The position numbers and the translations under genes are program-made. The notes under the pieces are model-generated. The model ran no database searches. It worked only from the letters and a program-made list of their open reading frames with translations, and was not told the origin of the DNA. A DNA stretch of 64,000 nt from Lachnospiraceae bacterium (GTDB taxonomy: Bacteria; Bacillota; Clostridia; Lachnospirales; Lachnospiraceae): the NCBI GenBank assembly GCA_014804485.1, contig JAAUZT010000010.1, positions 62,875-126,874 of the forward strand, given 5' to 3'. Of the stretch, positions 9,240 to 18,024 are shown one piece after another; positions within the stretch are counted from its first letter, which is position 1; every line of letters starts with the position of its first letter.

Positions 9240-10049
9240 TTAATCATTATTTGTTTCCTGTCCATCATAAGTACACAGATTCCTGCTTCTGTTATTAAGA
9301 ATGTCTTCCTTCATCAACTCGTACGCCTTGTCCAGACTGAGAAGCCGGAAGTTCACTCCGTTGATCTCATATGTTCTCACCGCACTCGCTTCAATAAACT
9401 TTTCCTCCATAGGATTGAGGGTAACATGCACATTCTTATCTAAATCCCGCACAAACATGGAATAGGTTCTTATTTCTTCCTTTCCCTGTTCATCAATATA
9501 TCCCGCTGTAAATTCCTTTATATACCGATATGGAACGTTTCCCTCCCATTCTTCCGCATAATGCGCAAAAGTAAAGCTGTCCTGATAGCTGACATCTATA
9601 AAAAGATTTTTCGCCCGGACTTCCTTTAGATAAGCGAAAGGCGAATCCTGCCCGAAGGAGTCTTTGTTCTCCATTTCATATAGTCTCTTGGCATCCTTGC
9701 CCCACACCGCAAAAGAGTATAGCGGATGCTTTGTCCTGACATAATCCTTCCTCTTTAATGCCACCTTTCCTAAGCTACCTGTCCTACTGGGGGTCCGGTG
9801 ATAATCGAAAGTGACACCTTTGCAAAAATCCCAGTTAAAAGTCGGAAGAAGTATCGTTCCTTCGCTTCCCACTGTCTCCATCAGGCTTTCCAGAAATATA
9901 TTCAGGTCAGTATCATCTTCATGTTCCAAACATTGGAACAACAATCCTTTCAAGTCGGAAGAAATCAGTAACGTATCGCCCTTATTAATAGCCAGTTTGT
10001 CTACTATATCCCTCAAATGAACATATTCTTTATACCTATCATCACACAT
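9240..10049 (-). CDS. AAC(3)-family N-acetyltransferase, probably sugar-modifying
   Basis: Member of the aminoglycoside 3-N-acetyltransferase (antibiotic_NAT) fold, with 269 residues. Typical signs are the N-terminal GDTLLISSDLKGL, the TILLPTFNWDF strand, and the family motif around KHPLYSFAVWG, with the conserved histidine-proline. Its position between a GT-B-like protein and an FkbM methyltransferase inside a nonulosonate operon suggests acetylation of an amino group on a sugar rather than antibiotic resistance. The ATG at 10049 is used; a TTG directly before it is also possible because GGAG is better spaced for it. It begins six bases after the stop of the upstream gene. Confidence 0.78.
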   Translation of the reverse strand: MCDDRYKEYVHLRDIVDKLAINKGDTLLISSDLKGLLFQCLEHEDDTDLNIFLESLMETVGSEGTILLPTFNWDFCKGVTFDYHRTPSRTGSLGKVALKRKDYVRTKHPLYSFAVWGKDAKRLYEMENKDSFGQDSPFAYLKEVRAKNLFIDVSYQDSFTFAHYAEEWEGNVPYRYIKEFTAGYIDEQGKEEIRTYSMFVRDLDKNVHVTLNPMEEKFIEASAVRTYEINGVNFRLLSLDKAYELMKEDILNNRSRNLCTYDGQETNND

Positions 10050-10055
10050 CAAAAT

Positions 10056-11561
10056 TTATTCTCCGCTATCTTTCACAAGCTTAACGATCAATTCCGGAAA
10101 TACCCTGTCTCTTTCATCGACATGATAAGACAGATTATGTGCCGCCATGGTATACAGTTTCAAATCCTTCAAAGTCGTTGTCTTCTTATGCTCCTGAATA
10201 TCCTGTATCGCCTGCCTGCATTCCTTCACCGTCCGCACATGATACGCAAGCGGCGACGCATTCTTATAAGAATAGCCGAACAAAATCGCAGACACTCCGT
10301 AGAACTGTGACTCCCAGCATGCAGTTCCCGTCAGGGAGGCAACTGCAAAAGCATTTTTAATCAACTCATAAGTTGAACACTCCATCTTCATCAGCCTGAC
10401 CTGCGGCATCCTCAGCATATCCTGATAATAAGATATACCTCCGAAGAAAGCGAGTTGTGCAGGATGCGCCTTCACATACACATGCATATCTTTCGGAATG
10501 CTCCGGCATAATATCTGCAATGGAAAAATCTGATCCGTATAGGCTCCGCCACCCAAAGGATTAGAAGTTGCTTCCGGTTGATAGTGAAGCGCAAAATAGA
10601 TATACTTTTCTCCGGGCTTGGGCAACTCGGATACCTTCTCATAGAAATCATTGACTTCCTTCGTCTCTTTCCAATACGGTCTCGCATAGATCCACTGCTT
10701 ATATGTGGCGGGAACAGTGCTCAGCAATTTCGGTATCCTCGCAAGAGAAGCACCCAAAAATCCGATTCCCATACCATATTTCTCATACTCTTTACCCAGA
10801 ATGCCCCGCCATACCCGAATCAGGTTCGTTTCACCATATCTGGCACGGAATGTCTGTCGCAGTTTATTACCCTTCATATAAGCCGGTTTCATTTTATCAG
10901 GATCAAGAGATGTCCACTTGGCGAACTCCTCTTTTGTATTGCCCTCCAGTTCAATATCCTCTGCTGACTTATCCCTGTACACTTCCTGTAGCCTCTCATA
11001 CTCCTCTCTGATGGCCTTGTCGGAAGTCATATAATCAGTTAGTGGATAATCCCTGTTAGGGATCAAAGAAGCAAACGCCATCATCACGGGAATATTCTTC
11101 ATCTTGCACAAATGATAGATGATCGATCCATATCCTTCATGAGGTATCCTTGTAAAAAAGACATGTGTAATCTGCTTCCGCTCCAGCATACTGTTCCAAA
11201 AGAGCAAATTACGCATGAATATACGATAATGGCTCTCCCATGCGCTGCTGACCTGAAAATCATAGCGCTGTTCAAATCTTCTCTGCTGGTTTATAATTTC
11301 AACGACATAGGGATTCATATACTCAAAAACCTCATCCTCAAGCGGAATGAATTCCCATAACTCCAACTGCTCATCCGTGAAAATCCCTCTGGCAACATCT
11401 TCCCTCAAATAACAGGTTCCCAGATCATCATAATACTTCAGATCATCCTTATCGTTCACGATCATATAAAGGTTATCCACCTCTATCTCAGACAACGCCT
11501 TATCAATCATCGCCCTGTTAAGCAATTTCTCCATTACCCCCGGCAACAGAAGATTAATCAT
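10056..11561 (-). CDS. GT-B-like glycosyltransferase of the capsule polysaccharide synthesis type
   Basis: A 501-residue cytoplasmic protein with features of bacterial Kdo/sialic-acid-type transferases. VYVKAHPAQLAFFGG (about 385) carries the family histidine-proline, and SLTGTACWESQFYGVSAILFG (about 430) resembles the donor-binding TGTxxxE loop. The N-terminal half is unlike known families I recognise. GGGAGGAG sits ahead of the ATG. It lies just after NeuB copy 2, which supports a role in transferring the CMP-activated nonulosonic acid made by that set. That assignment rests on context plus two motifs. A capsule-export role of the KpsS/KpsC type is the alternative. Confidence 0.6.
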   Translation of the reverse strand: MINLLLPGVMEKLLNRAMIDKALSEIEVDNLYMIVNDKDDLKYYDDLGTCYLREDVARGIFTDEQLELWEFIPLEDEVFEYMNPYVVEIINQQRRFEQRYDFQVSSAWESHYRIFMRNLLFWNSMLERKQITHVFFTRIPHEGYGSIIYHLCKMKNIPVMMAFASLIPNRDYPLTDYMTSDKAIREEYERLQEVYRDKSAEDIELEGNTKEEFAKWTSLDPDKMKPAYMKGNKLRQTFRARYGETNLIRVWRGILGKEYEKYGMGIGFLGASLARIPKLLSTVPATYKQWIYARPYWKETKEVNDFYEKVSELPKPGEKYIYFALHYQPEATSNPLGGGAYTDQIFPLQILCRSIPKDMHVYVKAHPAQLAFFGGISYYQDMLRMPQVRLMKMECSTYELIKNAFAVASLTGTACWESQFYGVSAILFGYSYKNASPLAYHVRTVKECRQAIQDIQEHKKTTTLKDLKLYTMAAHNLSYHVDERDRVFPELIVKLVKDSGE

Positions 11562-11573
11562 TTATACTCCTCC

Positions 11574-12611
11574 CTAAACCATTTCCCACGTAAGTACCGT
11601 ATCTTCGGGTGCGTCACACAGCATAGTCCTTCCAAGCACTACCTCTATGTCTTTTGGAGAAATACCCGTGCCCGGTCTCTTTGCTATTACATCCTCTACC
11701 GTGACTATCTCCCCCTTCTTTATATCCCTTGTCAGAACAAGAGAACGCCTCGCTTCCCTCCTAGGAATCAGCTCGCAGGGCAGAACCTCCTTCTTCTCTT
11801 GTCCGCTGATCTGCGTAATTAGTTCAAAATTCCGGATTGCTTTTGCGAAATCGGCCGGATCGCCTGCATGGTAATGGTCATTTCCCTGCAAAGTCTTGTT
11901 CAATGTAAAATGCTTCTCGATAACCTCCGCGCCATACAAATATGCTGTTGTAAGAATCGTCATCGTCTCATCCGGCAGCGTATGATCACTGTAACCGATC
12001 TTATACTCCGGAAATATTCTCTTCAAAGTCTTAATAATATTCAGATTTGCATCCTCGTTCTTACAGGGATAAGAAAGGACACAGTGCATCAGGCATAACT
12101 CCTGACATCCTGCTTCCTCCAATACACGAACCGCCTCCTCAACCTCCGAAAGATAGGATGCGCCCACCGACAGCAATACCGGTTTACCTTTCGCTGCAAT
12201 ATAGCGCAGAAACGGATGATTGGTAAGATCAGAAGATGAAATTTTAAAAATATCCACCATGTCTGTAAGATAATCCGCCGACGCATAATCAAAGGGCGTA
12301 GACATGAACTCAATCCCTATTTCCTTACTGTATCTACACAGCTCTCCGTATTCCTCTGCATTAAAGTGGTCAAACTTCTTGAATAGTTCATGCTGTGTCT
12401 TAGTGGGTTCCTTAGTCGTATCCCAGTATGCAGGAGAGTTTTTGGAAACAATAGTATCCGCCTTGTAGGACTGGAATTTGACCGCGTCAATCCCCGCCTG
12501 TTTCGCTTCAAAGATATATTTCTTCGCCGCCTCTAACGGCGTTATAATTAATTCTTTTGCCGTATCATAATAGTTGACACCGATTTCGGCAATCACATAA
12601 GGTTTATTCAT
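11574..12611 (-). CDS. Nonulosonic acid synthase, NeuB family, copy 2
   Basis: PEP-dependent synthase of 345 residues. The TIM barrel begins at MNKPYVIAEIGVNYYD and carries KFQSYKADT, STPFDYASADYL, KISSSDLTN, GYSDHT and the catalytic-site EKHFT. A C-terminal SAF domain (about 285-345) carries the full KRPGTGISP motif. An insertion after IGVNYYD (residues about 17-28) distinguishes it from the LegI-like copy 3. It follows the DUF4910 gene after 65 bases and precedes the GT-B-like gene by 12. With LegB, the NeuA-PseG fusion and the PtmE-like enzyme upstream it forms one complete-looking pathway. The substrate is inferred to be a 2,4-diamino-2,4,6-trideoxyhexose; the stereochemistry is not known. 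Confidence 0.9.
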   Translation of the reverse strand: MNKPYVIAEIGVNYYDTAKELIITPLEAAKKYIFEAKQAGIDAVKFQSYKADTIVSKNSPAYWDTTKEPTKTQHELFKKFDHFNAEEYGELCRYSKEIGIEFMSTPFDYASADYLTDMVDIFKISSSDLTNHPFLRYIAAKGKPVLLSVGASYLSEVEEAVRVLEEAGCQELCLMHCVLSYPCKNEDANLNIIKTLKRIFPEYKIGYSDHTLPDETMTILTTAYLYGAEVIEKHFTLNKTLQGNDHYHAGDPADFAKAIRNFELITQISGQEKKEVLPCELIPRREARRSLVLTRDIKKGEIVTVEDVIAKRPGTGISPKDIEVVLGRTMLCDAPEDTVLTWEMV

Positions 12612-12676
12612 ATAAGCGTTCCATTCCTTTCTTCAATTCTGTCTCCATGCAAACCCTGCCCCTAATTTGGGGGTTA

Positions 12677-13960
12677 TCATCTATAACTCAGCATCTCCTG
12701 TTCTGTCAACACCTTCACCATATCGATCAATTTACCAGCCGGATATTCAATGATGTTACTGATATCAATCAAATCGTTCCTACCGTCGGCATACAGAATA
12801 AAGTCTTGCAGCTTGCGTACCTCATCATATATCCCTTTCTTACTCACCGCGGGATATAGTCCGCGCCTGCCCAATTGCGGTTCACACAGACAATTAATAC
12901 GATAATGTCTATTACATTCTAATATTCCGATGCATTCCGTCATCACTTCATAAGCACCTTGTAAACCGTCCGGCGAGATCAGTTCCAGATTATCTCCTGA
13001 CGTATGGTACTCCGGATAATCATAGAATTTCGTTCTGGAAAAGGTACAGAGTGGGATATCCACCCCCGGAAAACAATATTGCCTTTCATCCGATCCTCTT
13101 TCCAGATAAGAACACTCTTTATATCCTCTGCCTCTGTACTTTAACACATTGGTCAATACCTTGTCTGCCAGCGTATCCGCATACCGCGAATGCACGATCG
13201 TATACTGCATATCATCACCTACACAGGTCAGGTTAAATCCGGCAATGACCCGCTCCTTCATCTGCGGCAGGTTCCTGCTTAGGTAAGTGATCGCCCCAAT
13301 CGTCTCCGGCACCAGAATCAGCCGATAACTGTATCGTCTGCTTGGCATATTACGGATATAATCTGCCAGTGCAATCAGCACGCTTGGACCCGAACATTCA
13401 TTATTAGCCATGGATGGGTGACAGACATAGGATGAGAAAAAAATCTCCTTCTCCGGCTCTTCCGTACCCGGGATCAATACCTCGCCATAAGTCAGACTTC
13501 CCTGCGGATCCATAGTGCTTCTGATCACAGCGTGATATCTGCCTTCCGGCAGTGCATCAAGCATTGTCTGCGTCATGCAGAAGCCCGTTCTCGGCGTATA
13601 GTAAGATGTAACATACGGAATCAATTCCGGCTGCTCAGGCAGAGTATGAACACACTTCTTCAACTCCTCTAAATCCACCCACTTATCCATCGGCAGGGAA
13701 TATCCAACCACATGCAGGTTATTCTCTGCAAAATCAATAATCCTCTCCCCTGCCTCATTCTCGATATATCCTTCCGTAATATTCCACTCATCCGGAATGG
13801 TCCAGTCGAAAACCTGCGTGCCGCAAGGCACCTCATAAATTTTCAGTTCACTGCTGTATTCCTGCAGGATCTTCAATGTCTCCCTGACTCCGTTCCCGGT
13901 TATACTCCGGCAGATCGGAAATATCCGGGAAGCAATCTTCATCATGTCCTGACCATCCAT
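12677..13960 (-). CDS. DUF4910/DUF2172 aminopeptidase-like protein of glycan loci
   Basis: A 427-residue protein with an N-terminal DUF2172-like segment, an M28-like Zn-peptidase core and a C-terminal winged-helix-like tail (about 350-427). Putative metal ligands are visible in CHPSMANNE, VPETIG and EYHTSGDN. Such proteins recur in O-antigen and nonulosonate clusters, but their reaction is not established to my knowledge. An amidohydrolase acting on an N-acyl or N-aminoacyl sugar would fit. The ATG at 13960 follows GGAAGGA (spacing about 12). A TTG 29 codons upstream, at 14047, lies just after the previous stop but has no ribosome site. It sits between the NeuA-PseG fusion and NeuB copy 2. 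Confidence 0.75.
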   Translation of the reverse strand: MDGQDMMKIASRIFPICRSITGNGVRETLKILQEYSSELKIYEVPCGTQVFDWTIPDEWNITEGYIENEAGERIIDFAENNLHVVGYSLPMDKWVDLEELKKCVHTLPEQPELIPYVTSYYTPRTGFCMTQTMLDALPEGRYHAVIRSTMDPQGSLTYGEVLIPGTEEPEKEIFFSSYVCHPSMANNECSGPSVLIALADYIRNMPSRRYSYRLILVPETIGAITYLSRNLPQMKERVIAGFNLTCVGDDMQYTIVHSRYADTLADKVLTNVLKYRGRGYKECSYLERGSDERQYCFPGVDIPLCTFSRTKFYDYPEYHTSGDNLELISPDGLQGAYEVMTECIGILECNRHYRINCLCEPQLGRRGLYPAVSKKGIYDEVRKLQDFILYADGRNDLIDISNIIEYPAGKLIDMVKVLTEQEMLSYR

Positions 13961-14051
13961 GTCTTTCTTTTTCCTTCCATTGCACCTTGCTGCTCTTTGC
14001 TCTCCCGCCTGGCACTCCTCCACACCACATGTCTGTATGGCCGCCAAAATT

Positions 14052-15686
14052 CTACTTATTACTTTCCAGTATGATTCGCTTCACTCTCCTGATCCCGCCT
14101 GACAGATTCAGCTTTGCCATACTTTCCTTCATCTGTTTCCTGATCTGAGGTGTATGAATAAGCCAAAGCAATGTCTCCCGCAAGGTATCTTCCTCTACTT
14201 CGCCGCCGTTTCCAAGATTAATAAAACCATTCTTCATGTAGCCGAACTCATGTGTTGTTTCCCGATCATTCTGCGCCAGGATAATAGTCGGAACCTTCAT
14301 TGTTGCAAGCTCATACATAGTTCTTCCCTGCGAAGAGATCGCAATATCCGACTCTGCCATATAGGTCGATATGACTTTCACATCTTTAATAACACGGACA
14401 TCCTGTTCACACTGCGCGACCGCTTCCGCAAACTCCTCATCCCGGTTAAATCCAAGCCCCAGCACAAACTGATAAACGATCGGCAGCTCAACCGGCATGG
14501 AACGAATAACATTCAGAACCTTCTCCGTATATTTCCCCGGATCGGTTCCGCCAAAAACAATCAAAACCTGCTTTACTTCCTCTGAGAACTCCTTTGGCCC
14601 GGTAATTAGGAACTCGTCCCGAAGGCAGTAATACCTATGTCCCCAAAAATACTGCTCGTCAGAACCGTTCTTCTCATAGAGTGCATTGATCACCGCATTT
14701 GCAAGGTGACCACCCTCCCCCATATCCTCGATATTGACAACCCGTTCCGCCCACGGCTTCATAGCGTACATATACTCTTCTGTCGTATCCAAAATATCGT
14801 TGATCAGTACATCCGGGTGCTCCTGCTTAAGCAGTTCCGCAAATGCGGCATCATCCTTCACGACTTTATACTTGATAAACCGCTTGTCCAGCTTCTCCAT
14901 CCCCAGTCCGGACTTCTCTGAAACAACGATCAACACCTCATGCTCCGTCAGATTATCAAAAAGCAAAATACTGCGGTAAATATGCCCCAGTCCGATCTCG
15001 GGATAGCCGTCTGTCCTGATCACAATTTTCTTGCGATTCAGCCTCATCTCACAGATCGTCCAGTCAGCATAATCATCTATGTCCACCGACTCTTCATCAG
15101 GCACCTCATACAAGTTGATATTCTTACCCAGTCTGGAATATTCGGTAACGAACTCCCTCTTCGTAATAACAAAAGCACCCGTCTCCATCAAATGCTTAGG
15201 CAGATACTGCCGGTTCAGCCGCTTCTCATAGAGCGGAAAGTAAGCTCCATCCTTCTCACCCCAAGACAGATGTGGCTTGTTGACAGCACTGATCATCGTA
15301 TCTACCTTCATTTCAAAAAAAGACTGTAGCGCCTGATCAAATGTCTCCGCCCGCAATAACGGCGATGTCGGCTGCATTGTAATCACAACATCCACACCGC
15401 CGTTGTCCTTTTCATAGCATTCCACGGCATGGTGAATGACCGGATCAAGAGTCACATCGTCTCCCGCAAGATGTGCCGGCCTGGAAATCACCTTAGCGCC
15501 ATACATAGCAGATATATCCGCGATCTCATCATCGTCCGTACTGACGAGCACATCTGATATCATCTCTGTACGCAATGCAGTTCGGATTGCATAGGCGATC
15601 AACGGCCTGTTATTCATCAGCCGCACATTCTTGCGCGGTATTCCTTTCGATCCTCCTCTTGCGGGGATAATTGCAATTATTTTCAT
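14052..15686 (-). CDS. Fused CMP-nonulosonate cytidylyltransferase (NeuA) and PseG-like UDP-sugar hydrolase
   Basis: Two enzymes in one 544-residue chain. Residues about 1-215 are a CMP-sugar synthetase: IIPARGGSKGIPRKN at the start, then STDDDEIAD, MQPTSPLLR and DIDDYADW. Residues about 219-544 resemble PseG, the GT-B-fold hydrolase that releases UDP in pseudaminic acid synthesis: GLGHIYR near 232-238, FGGTDPGKYTEKVL, SQGRTMYELATMKVPTIIL. The chain therefore covers the steps before and after the NeuB reaction. The ATG at 15686 follows GGAG by seven bases, four codons inside the longest frame. It lies between LegB and the DUF4910 gene. A small hairpin lies just upstream (15703-15725). The hydrolase specificity is not known. 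Confidence 0.87.
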   Translation of the reverse strand: MKIIAIIPARGGSKGIPRKNVRLMNNRPLIAYAIRTALRTEMISDVLVSTDDDEIADISAMYGAKVISRPAHLAGDDVTLDPVIHHAVECYEKDNGGVDVVITMQPTSPLLRAETFDQALQSFFEMKVDTMISAVNKPHLSWGEKDGAYFPLYEKRLNRQYLPKHLMETGAFVITKREFVTEYSRLGKNINLYEVPDEESVDIDDYADWTICEMRLNRKKIVIRTDGYPEIGLGHIYRSILLFDNLTEHEVLIVVSEKSGLGMEKLDKRFIKYKVVKDDAAFAELLKQEHPDVLINDILDTTEEYMYAMKPWAERVVNIEDMGEGGHLANAVINALYEKNGSDEQYFWGHRYYCLRDEFLITGPKEFSEEVKQVLIVFGGTDPGKYTEKVLNVIRSMPVELPIVYQFVLGLGFNRDEEFAEAVAQCEQDVRVIKDVKVISTYMAESDIAISSQGRTMYELATMKVPTIILAQNDRETTHEFGYMKNGFINLGNGGEVEEDTLRETLLWLIHTPQIRKQMKESMAKLNLSGGIRRVKRIILESNK

Positions 15687-15702
15687 AGTTTTCTCCATAC
15701 CG

Positions 15703-15725
15703 AAATATTCCGTTCGGAAGTATTT
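15703..15725 (-). other. Small hairpin ahead of the NeuA-PseG gene
   Basis: A ten-base arm (AAATATTCCG, 15703-15712) is followed after TT by its complement with a single extra base (15715-15725). It lies 17 bases upstream of the chosen start codon, within the 90-base leader after the LegB stop. It could affect translation or mRNA stability. It lacks a T-run, so it is not a typical terminator. Confidence 0.4.
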
Positions 15726-15775
15726 TCTTTATTCATCCAACATAGTCTCCACCGAGTTACGAATCTTCCTGATCT

Positions 15776-16759
15776 TTACATATTATAGCAATCCACTTTA
15801 TATCGATCCATATGATCTCTAATCCACGCAATTGTCTCGGCAATACCCTCTTCAAAAGTATACTGCATCTTCCATTTCGTCAACTCCTGAATCTTCGTAT
15901 TGCTGCCGAGAAGCCTGTTTACCTCACTCTTCTCCGGCCGCAGTCTCTCCTCATCACATATGATCTTCGCCCCCGGATTGATCTGTGAAATGATCTCCTG
16001 TGCCAGATCACCGATAGAGATTTCCCTCTGTGTAGCAATATTGATTTCTTCTCCGATGGTTTTATCCGACTCAGCAATGGCAATAAAGCCGACCGCTGTA
16101 TCCTTCACATAATTAAAATCTCTCGTTGGCGTCAGCGAACCGAGCTTTATCTCTTCTTTTCCCGCCAGTAACTGCGTGATGATCGTCGGAATAACCGCTC
16201 GTGCTGACTGTCTGGGTCCGTAGGTGTTGAAGGGTCTCACAATCGAAACAGGCAGATCAAAACTCCTATAGAAACTCTCTGCCAGACGATCCGCCCCGAT
16301 CTTGGTTGCTGAGTAAGGAGACTGCCCCTGATAGGGATGTTTCTCGTCAATAGGAACATAAAGTGCCGTGCCATATACTTCAGAAGTGGAAGTAATAAGT
16401 ACCCTGGACATATCCAGATCTCTGGCCGCCTGCAGGACGTTCAATGTACCCTTGATATTTGTATCCACATAAGAATCCGGCGAATGGTAGCTGAACGGTA
16501 TGGCGATCAGCGCCGCCAGATGAAACACTTCTTCCGTTCCCTTCATAGCAGTCCTGACACCGTTAGGATCTCTGATATCACCACAGAAAACCTCCACATG
16601 TTTCATAATGTCCTCCGACAGTGTATCCAGCCAGCCCCATGTATTGAAAGAATTATAGTAGGCAAACGCTTTAACTTCATAGCCCCTCTTAACCAATTCT
16701 TCTGTCAAATGGCTTCCGATAAATCCGTCCGCTCCTGTGACTAAAACCTTTTTTCCCAT
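15776..16759 (-). CDS. legB: NDP-GlcNAc 4,6-dehydratase, LegB-like (extended SDR)
   Basis: First committed enzyme of legionaminic-type pathways: NAD-dependent 4,6-dehydration of UDP- or GDP-GlcNAc to the 4-keto-6-deoxy sugar. The 327 residues are family-typical. Motifs are GADGFIGSH near the N-terminus, TSTSEVYGTA, YSATK (catalytic YxxxK), and the LegB-like block NTYGPRQSARAVIPTIITQ. The ATG at 16759 is preferred because AAGGAG lies upstream and the protein then starts like its homologues; the longer frame to 16795 lacks a ribosome site. The next gene upstream is the PtmE-like nucleotidyltransferase. In Campylobacter jejuni the PtmE/LegB pair works on GDP-linked sugars, and the same is plausible here. 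Confidence 0.85.
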   Translation of the reverse strand: MGKKVLVTGADGFIGSHLTEELVKRGYEVKAFAYYNSFNTWGWLDTLSEDIMKHVEVFCGDIRDPNGVRTAMKGTEEVFHLAALIAIPFSYHSPDSYVDTNIKGTLNVLQAARDLDMSRVLITSTSEVYGTALYVPIDEKHPYQGQSPYSATKIGADRLAESFYRSFDLPVSIVRPFNTYGPRQSARAVIPTIITQLLAGKEEIKLGSLTPTRDFNYVKDTAVGFIAIAESDKTIGEEINIATQREISIGDLAQEIISQINPGAKIICDEERLRPEKSEVNRLLGSNTKIQELTKWKMQYTFEEGIAETIAWIRDHMDRYKVDCYNM

Positions 16760-16797
16760 TATTATATCTATGCTCCTTTCAAAGTCCAGAGCCATTG

Positions 16798-16806
16798 TGT
16801 ATAACA
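16798..16806 (-). promoter_or_regulatory. Weak candidate extended -10 element upstream of legB
   Basis: TGTTATACA on the minus strand fits an extended -10 (TGnTATAC) and lies about 40 bases before the legB start. The matching -35 position reads TTTTTC, which is poor. It shares the TGnTATAC form with two better candidates at 17968-17996 and 27242-27270. Confidence 0.25.
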
Positions 16807-16859
16807 GCGTTCTCCGGATTGAAAAAAATAATTTTCATTCGTTTCTCCCGTGATTTACT

Positions 16860-17927
16860 CTACAGATTATCCAATCGTTGTTTCATCTTCTCCAACTCAT
16901 CAAACTGCCCCATGTCCATCCATGCAGCATCCTGAATCAGATAACTTCCTACTCTGTCTCCCCGTGCAATACATTGTTCGATGACATCCGTAATATGGAT
17001 AAAGGTATTTTGCGGTATTCGTTCCACAAAAGAAGGCTCTATAATATAAAATCCCGTATTCACATAATAGTCAAACTGCGGCTTCTCCTTCATCTCCACA
17101 ATTTGCTGATCCCGGTTCAGCGTGACAGTTCCATAAGGTATCTCAAAATTTTTCTGCGCACAGACCATCGTGATCATATTGCCGCTTTTTTTATGATAAT
17201 CCAGAATATCAGCGTAATCGGCATCAATCAGAATATCGCAGTTGGACATAAAAAAAGTATCCTCTACCTTATCCGTCAACAGGCGCAGACCACCTCCGGT
17301 TCCAAGATACTCATTTTCTTCCACAAACATAATATCTCTGCGAATCTCGTTATCCGCATAATAAGCCTTAATGAAATCCTTCTTGTAATTGACGACCATC
17401 ATGACCTGTGTACATCCGTACGCCGCGAAACGATCCATAATGTGTTCCGTGATCGTCTTATCTCCGACCGGAATCAACGGTTTCGGCAGAATATCGGTGT
17501 AGGGGCGCAGTCTCATTCCCTTGCCGCCCGCCATGATCACAAGCGGTATCTGCAGGTTTCTTTGCTGCCGCAGCCCATGATCCGCTACCATATTCCGCAT
17601 TTCATCCCTCAAAAACCTAATCTCTATAATTTCTTTCTTTTCATTCACGATGGGCACGGCAGTGACAGCGCGGCGCCTCATCACCTCTCCCGCCTGCTGT
17701 GCCTGATCAGCCCTTAAATAGATGGGATCACCATGAGCGATCTTGCACACAGGCTGCTCCAGATCACCGTTCTGCAAAATATATCTTCGAATATCACCGT
17801 CCGTCACGACTGCACATAGCTTCATACCCTGACACACAAAAGCAATTCCTCTTGCGCCGGCGTTAATCTGTTTCATAGTATCTATAACACTTGTATTCTC
17901 TTCTACAATATAATCTTGAATGTGCAT
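16860..17927 (-). CDS. Sugar-phosphate nucleotidyltransferase with CBS pair, PtmE-like
   Basis: A 355-residue enzyme. An N-terminal CBS-domain pair (about 1-115: GIAFVCQGMKLCAVVTDGDIRR, AVTAVPIVN) is followed by a nucleotidyltransferase domain (about 125-355). That domain has VIMAGGKGMRLRPYT with KPLIPVGDKTI (GxGxRxxPxT...KP signature), NCDILID and a C-terminal DMGQFDELEKM. PtmE of C. jejuni has this layout and makes GDP-glucosamine from GlcN-1-phosphate at the start of its legionaminic route. The ATG at 17927 follows GGAAG by seven bases; frames reaching further upstream run into the preceding gene. Directly followed by LegB. A promoter candidate lies 41 bases before the start. Confidence 0.83.
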   Translation of the reverse strand: MHIQDYIVEENTSVIDTMKQINAGARGIAFVCQGMKLCAVVTDGDIRRYILQNGDLEQPVCKIAHGDPIYLRADQAQQAGEVMRRRAVTAVPIVNEKKEIIEIRFLRDEMRNMVADHGLRQQRNLQIPLVIMAGGKGMRLRPYTDILPKPLIPVGDKTITEHIMDRFAAYGCTQVMMVVNYKKDFIKAYYADNEIRRDIMFVEENEYLGTGGGLRLLTDKVEDTFFMSNCDILIDADYADILDYHKKSGNMITMVCAQKNFEIPYGTVTLNRDQQIVEMKEKPQFDYYVNTGFYIIEPSFVERIPQNTFIHITDVIEQCIARGDRVGSYLIQDAAWMDMGQFDELEKMKQRLDNL

Positions 17928-17967
17928 CTGATCACTTCCATCCTCGCATTGTCGAATAATTACAATC

Positions 17968-17996
17968 AGTATAACAAACCTACTATCAAAAGACAA
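17968..17996 (-). promoter_or_regulatory. Candidate sigma-A promoter upstream of the PtmE-like gene
   Basis: On the minus strand the -35 TTGTCT (17996-17991) is separated by 17 bases from the -10 TATACT (17973-17968), which is preceded by TGT, giving an extended -10. The start codon lies about 41 bases downstream. The element closely resembles one at 27242-27270: both share TTGTCTTTT and TGnTATAC. It lies in the 97-base gap after the AMP-ligase/nitroreductase gene. It would allow the PtmE-LegB-NeuA pathway to be transcribed separately from the genes upstream. Confidence 0.5.
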
Positions 17997-18024
17997 GCCT
18001 GGCCACAGATCCTCGACTTTGAAT

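Noticed and set aside
9240..10049. Aminoglycoside resistance gene
   Set aside because: The fold is right, but the gene is embedded and closely spaced within a nonulosonate operon, so a sugar acetyltransferase is more likely.
12612..12676. CCCC-TAATTT-GGGG hairpin after the DUF4910 stop as a terminator
   Set aside because: The stem is only four to five pairs and is followed by GCAGGGTTTGC, with no T-run; too weak to call.
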